From contig NZ_CAMLGS010000004.1 of NCBI RefSeq assembly GCF_946479685.1, positions 1 to 64,000 on the forward strand: a DNA stretch of 64,000 bases, written 5' to 3'. The translations under genes were made by a program, and so were the position numbers. The DNA comes from an uncultured Methylotenera sp. (lineage in GTDB: Bacteria; Pseudomonadota; Gammaproteobacteria; Burkholderiales; Methylophilaceae). Under the pieces are notes generated by a model. It was given only the letters and a program-made list of their open reading frames with translations. It was not told the DNA's origin and did no database searches. Positions within the stretch are counted from its first letter, which is position 1; each line of letters begins with the position of its first letter. Positions 27,528 through 38,078 of the stretch are shown piece by piece.

Positions 27528-28103
27528 ATGAGCATTAAATCAGACAAATGGATTCGCCGCATGGCAGAACAACACGGCATGATCGAGCCATTTGAGCCTA
27601 ATCAAGTCAAAATGAATGCTGCAGGCGAACGCATGGTGTCTTACGGCACGTCGAGCTATGGCTACGACATTCGCTGCTCAAGAGAATTTAAGTTATTTAC
27701 CAACCTCAACAGCACCATTGTGGATCCAAAAAATTTCGATCCAAATTCATTTGTTGAAGTGAACGCAGACTACTGCATCATTCCGCCAAACTCGTTTGCA
27801 TTGGCTCGCACCGTTGAATACTTCCGTATTCCGCGCAATGTATTGACCGTATGTTTAGGCAAATCTACTTACGCACGCTGCGGCATTATCGTAAACGTGA
27901 CCCCATTTGAACCAGAGTGGGAAGGTTATGTCACACTGGAGTTCAGCAACACCACGCCACTGCCAGCTAAAATCTACGCAAATGAAGGTTGCGCGCAAGT
28001 GCTGTTCTTTGAAGCGGATGCAGACGACGTATGCGAAACCAGCTACAAAGACCGTGGCGGCAAGTACCAAGGTCAAGTTGGTGTAACTTTACCAAAAATC
28101 TAA
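27528..28103 (+). CDS. dcd: dCTP deaminase
   Basis: A 191-residue enzyme converting dCTP to dUTP for dTTP synthesis. Conserved elements are [45 protein letters not shown], the catalytic [25 protein letters not shown] and a C-terminal [11 protein letters not shown]. Length matches the E. coli type. thyA and folA, which complete dTMP synthesis, lie a few kilobases away on the other strand. The next gene follows after 135 bases that include an AGCGAC / GTCGCT hairpin (28185-28211). Confidence 0.96.
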   Translation: MSIKSDKWIRRMAEQHGMIEPFEPNQVKMNAAGERMVSYGTSSYGYDIRCSREFKLFTNLNSTIVDPKNFDPNSFVEVNADYCIIPPNSFALARTVEYFRIPRNVLTVCLGKSTYARCGIIVNVTPFEPEWEGYVTLEFSNTTPLPAKIYANEGCAQVLFFEADADDVCETSYKDRGGKYQGQVGVTLPKI

Positions 28104-28238
28104 CACTGAGCGTCTTGAGGCATTCAGTTTATATAACAGGCCACAAGCTGACGAGAAGCAGCTAACCTAAGCGTATTAAGAGTAAGCGACAGCGCCCAAT
28201 GCGAAGTCGCTCTCACCATATAATTTAAAGGCATTTGA

Positions 28239-30479
28239 ATGAAATTTCGTTTCCCTGTCATTATTATTGACGAAGACTTCCGCTCAGAAAACTCATCAGG
28301 TTTAGGTATCCGCGTACTGGCCAAAGCGATTGAAGAAGAAGGCACAGAAGTGCTGGGGGTTACCAGCTACGGCGACCTTACCTCTTTTGCACAACAGCAA
28401 AGTCGCGCATCAGCGTTCATTTTATCGATTGATGATGAAGAGTTTATCGAAGAAAAACCAGAGGCGATTGAGCAACTGCGCAAGTTTGTAACGGAAATTC
28501 GTCACCGCAACGAAGAAATCCCAATTTTCCTACATGGTGAAACCCGCACCTCACGCCATATCCCTAACGATGTACTGCGCGAACTACACGGCTTTATTCA
28601 CATGAATGAAGATACGCCAGAGTTCGTAGCGCGCTTGATTATCCGCGAAGCCAAAGCTTACCTGGACAGCTTGCCACCGCCATTCTTTAAGGCACTGACG
28701 CACTATGCAGCGGATGGCTCTTACTCATGGCACTGCCCAGGCCACTCAGGCGGCGTGGCATTCTTAAAATCTCCAGTTGGGCAGATGTTCCACCAATTCT
28801 TTGGCGAGAATATGCTGCGTGCCGACGTGTGTAACGCGGTAGATGAACTTGGCCAACTGCTTGACCATACCGGCCCGGTAGCCGCCTCTGAGCGCAATGC
28901 GGCACGTATTTACAATTGCGACCACTTGTACTTTGTGACCAACGGCACTTCTACCTCTAACAAAATGGTGTGGAACTCAACCGTAGCGCCAGGTGACGTG
29001 GTAGTGGTAGACCGCAACTGCCATAAATCAGTGTTGCACTCTATCATTATGACAGGCGCAATCCCGGTATTCCTGATGCCGACGCGTAACCATTTCGGCA
29101 TTATTGGCCCTATCCCAAAAAGCGAATTCTCTTGGGAAAACATCCAGAAAAAAATCGAGCGCAACCCGTTTGCAACCGATAAAACAGTGAAGCCTCGCGT
29201 ACTCACTATTACGCAATCAACCTATGACGGCGTGCTATACAACGTAGAAGAAATCAAAGAGATGTTGGATGGCAAGATTGACACCCTGCACTTTGACGAA
29301 GCCTGGCTGCCACACGCCACCTTCCATGACTTCTATGGTGACTACCACGCGATTGGCGCAGATCGTCCGCGCTGTAAAGAGTCTATGGTATTTTCAACGC
29401 AATCAACCCACAAACTGCTAGCAGGCTTGTCACAAGCTTCGCAAATTTTGGTGCAAGATGCAGAAAACAACCAGTTGGATCGCGACGTATTTAACGAAGC
29501 CTACCTCATGCACACTTCAACCAGCCCACAGTACTCTATCGTAGCGAGTATTGACGTTGCTGCGGCCATGATGGAAGCACCAGGCGGCACTGCATTGGTA
29601 GAAGAATCTATCATGGAAGCCTTAGATTTCCGCCGCGCAATGCGCAAAGTGGATGAAGAATGGGGCACCGACTGGTGGTTCAAGGTTTGGGGTCCAAACG
29701 ACCTATCAGAAGAAGGCATTGAAGAGCGTGACGCATGGATGCTAAAAGCCAACGAAGGCTGGCACGGTTTTGGTAACCTGGCAGAAGGCTTTAACATGCT
29801 AGACCCGATCAAAGCCACTATCATTACTCCAGGCTTGGACATTCACGGTGACTTCTCCGATGAGTTCGGCATCCCTGCTGCTATCGTTACCAAATACTTG
29901 GCTGAGCACGGTGTGATTGTTGAAAAAACCGGCTTGTATTCATTCTTTATCATGTTCACCATCGGCATTACCAAAGGCCGCTGGAACACCATGGTAGCAG
30001 CGTTACAACAGTTTAAAGACGATTACGACAAGAACCAGCCATTATGGAAAGTATTGCCTGAGTTCGTGCAGAAGAACCCACGTTACGAGCGCTTAGGCCT
30101 ACGCGACTTATGTGCACAGATTCACGGCGTATATAAAGCTAACGACGTGGCACGCTTGACGACAGAAATGTACCTGTCAGACATGGTACCAGCAATGAAA
30201 CCAACCGATGCGTTTGCAAAAATGGCACATCGCAAGATTGACCGTGTAGCGATTGATGAACTTGAAGGCCGCATTACTGCAGTGTTGCTAACACCTTATC
30301 CACCAGGCATTCCGTTATTGATTCCAGGTGAGCGCTTTAACAAAATCATTGTGAATTACCTGAAATTCGCACGTGAGTTTAACGAGCGCTTCCCAGGCTT
30401 TGAAACTGACGTACATGGCTTAGTGAAACAAGTGGTTGATGGTAAAGCGACTTACTACGTGGATTGCGTAGCGCAGTAA
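28239..30479 (+). CDS. Orn/Lys/Arg decarboxylase, PLP-dependent (AdiA/LdcI type)
   Basis: A 746-residue fold-type I decarboxylase. The N-terminal wing domain (about 1-130, FPVIIIDEDFRSENSSG) is receiver-like. The core has SWHCPGHSGGVAFLKSPVG, FVTNGTSTSNKMVWNS, the PLP aspartate segment HFDEAWLPHATFHDFY and the PLP lysine in FSTQSTHKLLAG. A C-terminal domain ends near residue 746. It decarboxylates arginine, lysine or ornithine; the substrate cannot be chosen from sequence alone. No antiporter gene accompanies it, so a biosynthetic polyamine or amine role is likelier than acid resistance. A hairpin-like GTGAGC / GCTCAC follows at 30518-30536. Confidence 0.92.
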   Translation: MKFRFPVIIIDEDFRSENSSGLGIRVLAKAIEEEGTEVLGVTSYGDLTSFAQQQSRASAFILSIDDEEFIEEKPEAIEQLRKFVTEIRHRNEEIPIFLHGETRTSRHIPNDVLRELHGFIHMNEDTPEFVARLIIREAKAYLDSLPPPFFKALTHYAADGSYSWHCPGHSGGVAFLKSPVGQMFHQFFGENMLRADVCNAVDELGQLLDHTGPVAASERNAARIYNCDHLYFVTNGTSTSNKMVWNSTVAPGDVVVVDRNCHKSVLHSIIMTGAIPVFLMPTRNHFGIIGPIPKSEFSWENIQKKIERNPFATDKTVKPRVLTITQSTYDGVLYNVEEIKEMLDGKIDTLHFDEAWLPHATFHDFYGDYHAIGADRPRCKESMVFSTQSTHKLLAGLSQASQILVQDAENNQLDRDVFNEAYLMHTSTSPQYSIVASIDVAAAMMEAPGGTALVEESIMEALDFRRAMRKVDEEWGTDWWFKVWGPNDLSEEGIEERDAWMLKANEGWHGFGNLAEGFNMLDPIKATIITPGLDIHGDFSDEFGIPAAIVTKYLAEHGVIVEKTGLYSFFIMFTIGITKGRWNTMVAALQQFKDDYDKNQPLWKVLPEFVQKNPRYERLGLRDLCAQIHGVYKANDVARLTTEMYLSDMVPAMKPTDAFAKMAHRKIDRVAIDELEGRITAVLLTPYPPGIPLLIPGERFNKIIVNYLKFAREFNERFPGFETDVHGLVKQVVDGKATYYVDCVAQ

Positions 30480-30650
30480 TAAGCTACTATCCAACAACCT
30501 GTCTGCCTTTTGAAAGGGTGAGCGCATTTAGCTCACTCACTTCAAACTACTAAACAATTATCTCTGTGCCACAAACAATTGACCGTAGAAGGTAAGCACT
30601 TCAGGGTATACCATGGCGCACTTCAACCGAGTGTGCCTTAAGCTGGCTTA

Positions 30651-32258
30651 TTATTCTCCAAATTTAGCCAAATCAATCATGGTTTGGTCATATTGAATAC
30701 AGTCTTGCTTATACGGTTTTGAATTACCTAAGTTGCAACGTAGTTTTTGGGTTGGGAAGTACTCCTCTACTAATGCAAAAACTTTAGCTATTTTCATAAC
30801 TAGCTGAGAGTCGTTATATTTGGGCGGAAGATTCTTGTCGTAACCTAAATATACGATCTTATCTTTAGTCTTATTGTGTAGAGTAATTGAATTATCAATA
30901 CTGCTACATGAATGCCAACTATCACACCAATAACTAGCGTCAACTTTATTGGTATTGGTTAATTGCCAATCTTCGAAACCTAATTTCTGCAATTTTTGAA
31001 TAAATTGCTGAACTTGGCTTGATGACACTTGCATATATTTATCTGGAAAAACCTGACTATGCAGTTGTAGCCATACAGCCCCATCTGCATAAACGTCCAG
31101 TTTGTAATAACTATGTTCCATTAGTAAATAACTAAATACGGGCTTTTTATACCTATCTTGGTTATTTATCTCTATAAGCCATGAAGGTATCTCTTGTAAG
31201 TTCTTAGGAAACAGAAATTCGTTTCTTTTTACCTTATCCATCCATACTGTATATAACTTAGGTGAGGCTGCTTTTAGTTCACCAGACTTATACATAGCAT
31301 CTAATGCATCAATAAAAAGATTGTTGCTAATACCTTGAGAGCGAGTCCCATATAAATCGCCAAAATCAGGACTATTTAAACCATACAAGTACCAAAGATA
31401 TGCTTGATGATAATCAGGTATTTGTGTATCAAATTTGGTTAGCAAAACATTCCCTACCTGATAAGCAACTTGTCTTACATTCAAAAAGCTTGCATTACTA
31501 TTTCTTATAGTCTGACGTAGCCAATAAAATCCTTTCTGCTCATCTTTCTTGAGGCATAACAAATGATTATCAGGCGACTGACACTCTTCTTGAGTTGGCG
31601 AAAATCCAGAAAGTGGGTAATTCAAATACCCTAACGCTAACAGCAGTGCATAATTTGTGTCGCCTAGTTCTGCTGCCTTGTTAATCCAATACTCTTCTTT
31701 TTCTTTTGAATAGTTAAGTTTGTAAGCGTTACTAGCAGAATATGAGTACTTTTCCGCAAGTCGTGCAGCTGCGAAGCTATTTTTACTCGCCAAATACTCC
31801 TCTTCTCGAGCCAAGGATTCGGGTTGCTGTTTCTTTGCGCTACTAGAAAGTGAACGAATTAATTTGATGCGGTATTGCACATCTGGCGTACTATATTGAG
31901 TCGCCGTATAAAGTAATTTCTTTACTTTTTGTTGCTGAGTTTCAGTCAAAATAGTTTCAAACGTAGTCAGCATTTTTGAACGGTCTATTTTCTCTTTAAA
32001 GTTATCTTTAAGCGATGCTTTAATAGATGTCTGCTCATCTATTTGCATTGCGTTCAGAAATAACATCAATCCATCATCACTCTTTATAGCTACGGAGTCT
32101 TCCACCTCTTTCAGCATGGTAGCTCCATCACGTGCAATGTAAGCATCCAAAGCCTTACGAAAGTCTGCATGAGCAGAAAAGCTACTTATGATTGCTAAAA
32201 ATCCAATCCCAAAGATGGCTAACTCTCTAAATGGTCCATCCACTAATCGTTGAGTCAT
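30651..32258 (-). CDS. Secreted Sel1-like repeat protein of unknown function
   Basis: I do not recognise a specific family for these 535 residues. A signal peptide (IFGIGFLAIISSFSAHA) follows a short basic start. The middle has Sel1/TPR-like helices: EEYWINKAAELGDTNYALLL, then KGFYWLRQTIRNSN and AYLWYLYGL. The last third (from about residue 375) starts YYKLDVYADGAVWLQ and looks like a separate beta-rich domain loosely similar to DUF6438. Four Cys in that part (YWCDSWHSC and two near the end) may form disulfides. Base composition is clearly more AT-rich than the flanking genes, suggesting recent acquisition. It stands alone between the decarboxylase and folA. Confidence 0.7.
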   Translation of the reverse strand: MTQRLVDGPFRELAIFGIGFLAIISSFSAHADFRKALDAYIARDGATMLKEVEDSVAIKSDDGLMLFLNAMQIDEQTSIKASLKDNFKEKIDRSKMLTTFETILTETQQQKVKKLLYTATQYSTPDVQYRIKLIRSLSSSAKKQQPESLAREEEYLASKNSFAAARLAEKYSYSASNAYKLNYSKEKEEYWINKAAELGDTNYALLLALGYLNYPLSGFSPTQEECQSPDNHLLCLKKDEQKGFYWLRQTIRNSNASFLNVRQVAYQVGNVLLTKFDTQIPDYHQAYLWYLYGLNSPDFGDLYGTRSQGISNNLFIDALDAMYKSGELKAASPKLYTVWMDKVKRNEFLFPKNLQEIPSWLIEINNQDRYKKPVFSYLLMEHSYYKLDVYADGAVWLQLHSQVFPDKYMQVSSSQVQQFIQKLQKLGFEDWQLTNTNKVDASYWCDSWHSCSSIDNSITLHNKTKDKIVYLGYDKNLPPKYNDSQLVMKIAKVFALVEEYFPTQKLRCNLGNSKPYKQDCIQYDQTMIDLAKFGE

Positions 32259-32594
32259 GCATGCTACCAGTTGCTCAATACTGCAATACTTGATTACGCT
32301 TATGTTCTAGCTGCCGTAGGGCGCACTCGCTTGCAGTGCGCCGCATCGTTGATTTGATAATTGGTGAGCTATTGCTTGGTGAATTTCGGCGAGCTGGCAA
32401 TAGAGTGTTTGTTCAGAGCTGAAATAGAGGTAAGTGCTCGGATAGTTGCCAAAGGTTAGTCTAAGCTTTGGTTTCATCGGTAATACCCTCCGTTTCTATG
32501 CCTGAAAAATATTCAGTAAGGAAAGCCTGATTAAGCGCGCATAAAGCGGTGCTTAATCAGAGTAAGATGCTATAGCTATGATGCTAAAAATTGA
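32259..32594. other. 336-base spacer between the Sel1-like gene and folA, with two hairpins
   Basis: No credible gene is seen. Two inverted repeats stand out: GGCGCACT / AGTGCGCC (32320-32342, loop 7) and CTGATTAAGC / GCTTAATCAG (32527-32560, loop 14). The second lies just past the folA stop in the minus direction and may end the thyA-folA transcript, though its U-tract is poor. The first has the look of an extragenic palindromic repeat. Confidence 0.6.
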
Positions 32595-33077
32595 TTATTT
32601 GCGTATGTAAGTAGCATAACTGAAGTTCAAACCTTTTTCAGAGGTATGTGCTTCGCGTTCAGTTTCTTGCCATTCGGTAGAGGCTAATTTGGGGAAAAAC
32701 GCATCGCCTGCTACGTCCAGCTCAATTTCAGTGATATACAGCTTATGTGCGAGTTTGAGGCCGGCTTGATACAGCTCTGCACCGCCGATTAAGAACACTT
32801 CATCATCGTTTTCACATAAGGCGATAGCGGCTTCTAGTGAATTAGCAACCAGCGCACCTTCTACCTTGTAGTTTTGATTACGCGTCACGATGACGGTTGT
32901 GCGGCCTGGTAGCAGGCGCCCAAGCGAATCGTAGGTCTTGCGACCCATAATGATATGATGACCCATGGTTAGGGCTTTAAAACGCTTTAAATCCTCAGGC
33001 AGGTGCCAAGGCAAGGTGTTGTTGACGCCGATAACGCCATCATGCGCAACTGCAACAATAATTGATAACTGTGTCAT
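32595..33077 (-). CDS. folA: Dihydrofolate reductase
   Basis: A 160-residue enzyme reducing dihydrofolate. Typical elements are IIVAVAHDGVIGVNNTLPWHLPEDLKRFKALT with the active-site acidic residue after the WHLPED turn, HHIIMGRKTYDSLG, LPGRTTVIVTR, and EVFLIGGAELYQ. Its ATG overlaps the thyA stop by one base (TAATG), so the two are translationally coupled. The pairing is functional, since ThyA produces dihydrofolate. Confidence 0.96.
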   Translation of the reverse strand: MTQLSIIVAVAHDGVIGVNNTLPWHLPEDLKRFKALTMGHHIIMGRKTYDSLGRLLPGRTTVIVTRNQNYKVEGALVANSLEAAIALCENDDEVFLIGGAELYQAGLKLAHKLYITEIELDVAGDAFFPKLASTEWQETEREAHTSEKGLNFSYATYIRK

Positions 33078-33898
33078 TAAACAGCCACCTGCCCTTTAAT
33101 TGCCGGGTGCGGGTCATACCCCTCTAAAGTAAAGTCTTCAAATTTAAAGCCGAAGATATCTTTTACTTCAGGGTTGATGCGCATTGTTGGCAATGGGCGC
33201 GGATCACGTTTTAGCTGTTCGTGCATTTGCTCAAAATGGTTGGAGTAGATGTGTGCATCACCTAGGGTATGCACAAAGTCACCTAGCCTTAAATTACATA
33301 CCTGTGCCACCATCATGGTAAGCAATGCGTAGGAGGCAATATTAAAGGGTACGCCAAGGAATATATCAGCACTGCGCTGATAAAGCTGGCAGCTGAGCTT
33401 GGAGCGTTGGTCAGCATCTTCTAGTGCAGCCGGTGCTACATAAAACTGGAAGAATGCATGACAAGGCGGCAGTTTCATTTGATCCACATCCGCTACGTTC
33501 CATGCTGATACGATTAAACGGCGTGAATCCGGGTTGTTTTTAATCGCATTCACCACCTGTGTAATCTGGTCTATATGCGTACCGTCTGGCTTAGGCCAGT
33601 TACGCCATTGGTAACCATATACGGGGCCTAGGTTGCCATTGTCATCGGCCCATTCATCCCAGATGCGTACGCCATTTTCTTTTAAGTATGCAATATTGGT
33701 GCTGCCTTGCAAGAACCATAGCAGCTCATGAATGATAGATTTTAAATGTACTTTTTTGGTAGTAAGTAAGGGAAAGCCCTCTGCCAAATTAAAGCGCATC
33801 TGGTAGCCAAATACAGAAACCGTACCGGTGCCGGTACGGTCTTCTTTTTTATTGCCATGCTCAAGCACGTGCTGCACTAAGTCTATGTATTGTTTCAT
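33077..33898 (-). CDS. thyA: Thymidylate synthase
   Basis: A 273-residue enzyme that methylates dUMP with methylene-tetrahydrofolate. It has [15 protein letters not shown] at the start, [19 protein letters not shown], the [16 protein letters not shown] helix, the catalytic Cys in [12 protein letters not shown], and [18 protein letters not shown]. The ATG at 33898 aligns with E. coli ThyA; a TTG at 33916 would add six residues. It is the first gene of the thyA-folA pair. Confidence 0.97.
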   Translation of the reverse strand: MKQYIDLVQHVLEHGNKKEDRTGTGTVSVFGYQMRFNLAEGFPLLTTKKVHLKSIIHELLWFLQGSTNIAYLKENGVRIWDEWADDNGNLGPVYGYQWRNWPKPDGTHIDQITQVVNAIKNNPDSRRLIVSAWNVADVDQMKLPPCHAFFQFYVAPAALEDADQRSKLSCQLYQRSADIFLGVPFNIASYALLTMMVAQVCNLRLGDFVHTLGDAHIYSNHFEQMHEQLKRDPRPLPTMRINPEVKDIFGFKFEDFTLEGYDPHPAIKGQVAV

Positions 33899-33997
33899 TC
33901 TTAACTTACCACCCAAGCTATCGTCATGTTTGTCCCAATTTAAAAACCTATTACTTTGATTGCCTGCATCCGCACGGCGATTTAAGGCATTAGCTCA

Positions 33998-34038
33998 TTA
34001 AAAAACAGCCACATTCATACATGCTGAATATGGCTGTT
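33998..34038 (-). terminator. Rho-independent terminator after thrC
   Basis: Read on the minus strand, AACAGCCA ... TGGCTGTT form the stem base, with an inner ATTC / GAAT pairing, followed by TTTTT. It lies 4 bases past the thrC stop and ends the alaA-hom-thrC transcript before thyA. Confidence 0.88.
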
Positions 34039-34041
34039 TGT

Positions 34042-35469
34042 TTAAGTGTTATTGGCAATAAACTCTTTAATAGCAGTAGCACTAGCATCCATCACAGTGA
34101 ATTTTTGCGGTAAAGACTCAATACCATTCAACGCAGCTGGGCGCTGCGGCGCTTGGCCTAAAGCTTCCACGATAGCGTCTTCAAACTTGGCTGGTAATGC
34201 AGTCTCTAACACGACCATAGGTGTGTTTGTATCTAAATGCTCCAACGCAACTTTTAAGCCGTCTGCGGTATGCGTATCAATCACCACATCGTATTTAGCT
34301 TGAGTGTCGCGTATGGTTTGCATACGATGCGCGTGGTTACTGCTGCCAGATACAAAGCCATAATCTGCAATTTTTGCGAAATAGCCGTCGGCATTCAAAT
34401 CAAAGCTATTACCAGCATCAACTTTAGCCCACAGTGCGCGAGTTTTATCGCTATCACGTCCTACCAAATCATACACAAAACGCTCGAAGTTTGAGGCCTT
34501 GCTGATGTCCATAGATGGGCTAGAAGTGTGGTAAGTTTGTGCAGAGCCGCGTGGGCTATATACGCCGGTTTTAAAGAACTCGTCCAATACATCGTTCTCA
34601 TTGGTTGCAACCACCAGCTTATCAACTGGCAAACCCATCATACGTGCAATGTGGCCGGCACATACGTTACCAAAGTTACCTGACGGTACTGAGAAGCTAA
34701 CCTTCTGGCTGTTATTTTGCGTCACGGCAAAGTAGCCTTTAAAGTAGTAAACCACTTGCGCTACGATACGGCCCCAGTTAATGGAGTTTACTGCGCCGAT
34801 TTTATATTCAGACTTAAACGCCGCATCGTTAGACACAGCTTTTACCATATCCTGGCAATCGTCAAACACGCCGTTCACTGCAATATTGTAGATATTGTCA
34901 TCTTGCAGGCTAAACATCTGCGCAGTTTGGAAGCGGCTCATTTTCTTATGCGGTGATAGCATAAACACACGAATGCCTTTTTTACCGCGCATCGCATATT
35001 CAGCTGCGGAGCCAGTATCACCAGAGGTTGCACCTAGAATATTGGTAGTTTTACCTTCTTTCGTCAGCACGTATTCAAATAAGTTACCCAGTAACTGCAT
35101 GGCCATGTCTTTAAACGCTAATGTAGGGCCATTAGAAAGGCTGAGCAGGTATAGGTTATCTTGCAGTTTTAGCGTTGGCGTAATATCCGCAGCGTTTTGA
35201 CCGGCACGGGTAAATGCATATACGTCAGCACGGTAAGTTTTATCAATAATCGCTTTTAAGTCAGCAGCAGGAATATCGTCAACAAAGCGTGACAGGATGG
35301 CAAATGCCAGGTCAGCATATGACAAACCACGCATCGCGGTTAAATCAGCATTGGTAAATTGCGGATAGGTTTCTGGCAGATACAAACCACCATCTGGCGC
35401 TAGACCGCCCAATAAAATTTGGCTAAAACTTAAAGCAGGCGATTGCCCACGTGTTGATATGTATTTCAT
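34042..35469 (-). CDS. thrC: Threonine synthase
   Basis: A 475-residue PLP enzyme converting O-phosphohomoserine to threonine. It starts MKYISTRG with the LGGLAPDGGLYLP segment and has the PLP-lysine loop GPTLAFKDMAMQLLGN, LGATSGDTGSAAEYAMRGK and the SVPSGNFGNVCAGHIA glycine loop. Length fits the long proteobacterial type. It follows hom by 54 bases; the two catalyse consecutive branches of the aspartate pathway. Confidence 0.96.
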   Translation of the reverse strand: MKYISTRGQSPALSFSQILLGGLAPDGGLYLPETYPQFTNADLTAMRGLSYADLAFAILSRFVDDIPAADLKAIIDKTYRADVYAFTRAGQNAADITPTLKLQDNLYLLSLSNGPTLAFKDMAMQLLGNLFEYVLTKEGKTTNILGATSGDTGSAAEYAMRGKKGIRVFMLSPHKKMSRFQTAQMFSLQDDNIYNIAVNGVFDDCQDMVKAVSNDAAFKSEYKIGAVNSINWGRIVAQVVYYFKGYFAVTQNNSQKVSFSVPSGNFGNVCAGHIARMMGLPVDKLVVATNENDVLDEFFKTGVYSPRGSAQTYHTSSPSMDISKASNFERFVYDLVGRDSDKTRALWAKVDAGNSFDLNADGYFAKIADYGFVSGSSNHAHRMQTIRDTQAKYDVVIDTHTADGLKVALEHLDTNTPMVVLETALPAKFEDAIVEALGQAPQRPAALNGIESLPQKFTVMDASATAIKEFIANNT

Positions 35470-35523
35470 TTAATCTCTCATACGTCCGTCATCTCACTTA
35501 ATGATGAAATGATGGCTTAGTCA

Positions 35524-36834
35524 TTATTTTGCAAGTTCTTCCATACGAATGCGTACCACTTTGCCGGTAATCGCATCCAGCGCTTCGATAGCGGCAATCG
35601 CGGCATTGATGTTTTTCTCAACGGTGATATGCGTCAATATCACGATATCCGCTTCTGTTTCATTCTCGTCTGGTTCTTTTTGTAACATGGCATCGATTGA
35701 GATGCTGCGGTCACCCAGGATTTTAGTCACATCGGCCAATACGCCTGGTTTATCGCTTGCGCGCAAACGCAGGTAGTAAGCACTCTGCACTTCATCAATC
35801 GGTAAAATCGCCAAATCTTGCACTTGCTCTGGCTGGAACGCCAGGTAAGGCACACGCTGTGCGCTGGTTGCATCAATCAAGCGTGCCACATCCATCAAAT
35901 CAGCTACTACAGCACTTGCGGTAGGCTCTGCACCTGCGCCTGCACCGTAGTATAACGTTGGGCCTACTGCATCACCCTTCACTACCACTGCGTTCATGGC
36001 GCCATTGACGTTAGCCACCAAGCGTTTCTCTGGGATTAAGGTCGGATGTACGCGCAACTCAACACCTTTATCGGTACGCTTGGTAATACCTAACAGCTTC
36101 ACGCGATAGCCCAGCTCTTCAGCGTACTTGATATCGACCTGCTCTAGTTTGGTAATGCCTTCAGTGTAAGCCTGCTCAAACTTCATAGGCATACCAAAAG
36201 CGATAGCAGACATAATGGTCAATTTGTGCGCGGCATCAATACCTTCCACGTCAAAGGTCGGATCAGCTTCGGCATAACCTAAACGCTGTGCTTCGCCTAA
36301 TACATCGGCAAAGTTGAGGCCTTTTTCGCGCATTTCCGTAAGGATAAAGTTGGTAGTGCCATTGATAATACCAGCCACCCACTCCACACGATTAGCGCCT
36401 AAACCTTCGCGCAATGATTTAATAATCGGGATACCGCCAGCCACTGCTGCTTCAAACGCGACAATCACGTTGTTCGCTTTAGCTGCAGCAAAAATCTCGT
36501 TACCGTGCAATGCAATCAGCGCTTTATTCGCGGTTACTACATGCTTTTTATTGGCAATCGCTTTTAACACTAGCTCACGGCTTAAAGTGTAGCCACCAAT
36601 CAACTCGACTACGACATCGACCGCAGGGTTATTCACCACAGCAAATGCGTCGTCCGTTACATCTGCTTCAACAGCCAATGCTTTTGCATTAGCTAAGCTT
36701 CTATCAGCCACCTGCACCACATTGATTGCCACACCGGTACGGCGTGTAATTTCAGATGCGTTGCGTTTTAATACTGTATATGTACCACCGCCTACTGTGC
36801 CTAAGCCCAATATCCCAACATTTAACTGTTTCAA
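35524..36834 (-). CDS. hom: Homoserine dehydrogenase
   Basis: A 436-residue monofunctional enzyme (no aspartokinase domain). The N-terminal Rossmann motif is GILGLGTVGGGTYTVL. The catalytic core includes KHVVTANKALIALHG, GIINGTTNFILTEM and EADPTFDVEGIDAAHKL. A C-terminal ACT domain (about 350-430, YYLRLRASDKPGVLADV) suggests feedback control by threonine. Its ATG overlaps the alaA stop by four bases (ATGA type), so the two are coupled. Confidence 0.96.
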   Translation of the reverse strand: MKQLNVGILGLGTVGGGTYTVLKRNASEITRRTGVAINVVQVADRSLANAKALAVEADVTDDAFAVVNNPAVDVVVELIGGYTLSRELVLKAIANKKHVVTANKALIALHGNEIFAAAKANNVIVAFEAAVAGGIPIIKSLREGLGANRVEWVAGIINGTTNFILTEMREKGLNFADVLGEAQRLGYAEADPTFDVEGIDAAHKLTIMSAIAFGMPMKFEQAYTEGITKLEQVDIKYAEELGYRVKLLGITKRTDKGVELRVHPTLIPEKRLVANVNGAMNAVVVKGDAVGPTLYYGAGAGAEPTASAVVADLMDVARLIDATSAQRVPYLAFQPEQVQDLAILPIDEVQSAYYLRLRASDKPGVLADVTKILGDRSISIDAMLQKEPDENETEADIVILTHITVEKNINAAIAAIEALDAITGKVVRIRMEELAK

Positions 36835-38078
36835 GCTTTTGCTCCATCTAATTTTGATTCATGCTTTTTTCTGTAATTCTCTAAGAACCTAGCAATACGT
36901 TTAATCGCCTCGGTCAAATCATCTACGTTCGGTAAGAACACGACGCGGAAATGATCTGGCGTTTTCCAATTAAATCCGGTGCCTTGCACTAATAGCACTT
37001 TTTCTTCCAGCAATAAATCGAGGATGAACTTCTGGTCATCTTCAATCGGATACACTTTTGGATCTAACTTCGGAAACAGATACATTGCCGCCTGCGGTTT
37101 GGTACAGGTCACACCAGGAATTGCGGTAAGCAGTTCATAGGCAATATCACGCTGTTTGCACAAACGGCCATCTGGTGCCACTAAGTCTTCAATACTTTGG
37201 TAGCCACCCAATGCGGTTTGAATCGCTAACTGACCTGGCACGTTGGCACACAAGCGCATAGAAGCCAGCATATTTAGGCCTTCAATGTAATCTAGCGCGT
37301 GCTTTTTCTCCCCACTGAGAATCATCCAACCTGCACGGTAACCGCAAGTACGGTAGTTTTTTGATAAACCGTTAAAGGTCACGAACAGCACATCATCTGC
37401 TAGTGAAGCAATCGAAGTATGCTCATTGCCATCGTATAAAACTTTATCGTAAATTTCGTCGGCAAAAATCACCAAGCCGTGGCGACGGGCAATATCAACG
37501 ATGCCTTCCAGAATTTCTTGTGAGTAGAGCGCGCCCGTTGGGTTGTTCGGGTTAATCACTACAATACCGCGTGTATTGGCAGTAATTTTAGATTCGATAT
37601 CTTTAAGATTTGGCATCCAGCCAGACTCTTCGTCACACAGGTAGTGACGTGCGGTACCGCCAGCCAAGGTAACCGCCGCTGTCCATAAAGGATAATCTGG
37701 CATTGGTACCAGCACTTGGTCGCCGTTGTTCAATAAGCCCTGCATCGACATTACAATCAGCTCAGACACGCCGTTGCCGATAAAAATATCGTCCACGGTT
37801 ACGCCTTTGATATGCTTACTTTGTGTGTAATGCATAATAGATTTGCGTGGCTCGAACAGGCCTTTACTATCTGTGTAGCCACCGGCTTTGGCCATATTGC
37901 GAATCACATCCTGCTGGATCTCTTCAGGTACTTCAAACCCGAATGCCGCCGGATTGCCAATATTAAGCTTGATGATATGATGGCCGTCTTCTTCCATCTC
38001 GCGTGCACGCTGTAGCACAGGGCCGCGAATGTCGTAACAGACATTGTTAAGTTTATTCGATTTATGTAAAGGCTGCAT
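36831..38078 (-). CDS. alaA: Glutamate-pyruvate aminotransferase (AlaA-like)
   Basis: A 415-residue fold-type I aminotransferase very close to E. coli AlaA. It begins with KSNKLNNVCYDIRGPVLQRA and has KLNIGNPAAFGFE, GNGVSELIVMSMQGLL, INPNNPTGALYS and the PLP lysine in NGLSKNYRTCGYRAGW. It makes alanine from pyruvate. The overlap with hom (4 bases) and the shared operon with thrC suggest joint control with aspartate-family amino acids; this order is common in betaproteobacteria. Confidence 0.93.
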   Translation of the reverse strand: MQPLHKSNKLNNVCYDIRGPVLQRAREMEEDGHHIIKLNIGNPAAFGFEVPEEIQQDVIRNMAKAGGYTDSKGLFEPRKSIMHYTQSKHIKGVTVDDIFIGNGVSELIVMSMQGLLNNGDQVLVPMPDYPLWTAAVTLAGGTARHYLCDEESGWMPNLKDIESKITANTRGIVVINPNNPTGALYSQEILEGIVDIARRHGLVIFADEIYDKVLYDGNEHTSIASLADDVLFVTFNGLSKNYRTCGYRAGWMILSGEKKHALDYIEGLNMLASMRLCANVPGQLAIQTALGGYQSIEDLVAPDGRLCKQRDIAYELLTAIPGVTCTKPQAAMYLFPKLDPKVYPIEDDQKFILDLLLEEKVLLVQGTGFNWKTPDHFRVVFLPNVDDLTEAIKRIARFLENYRKKHESKLDGAKA

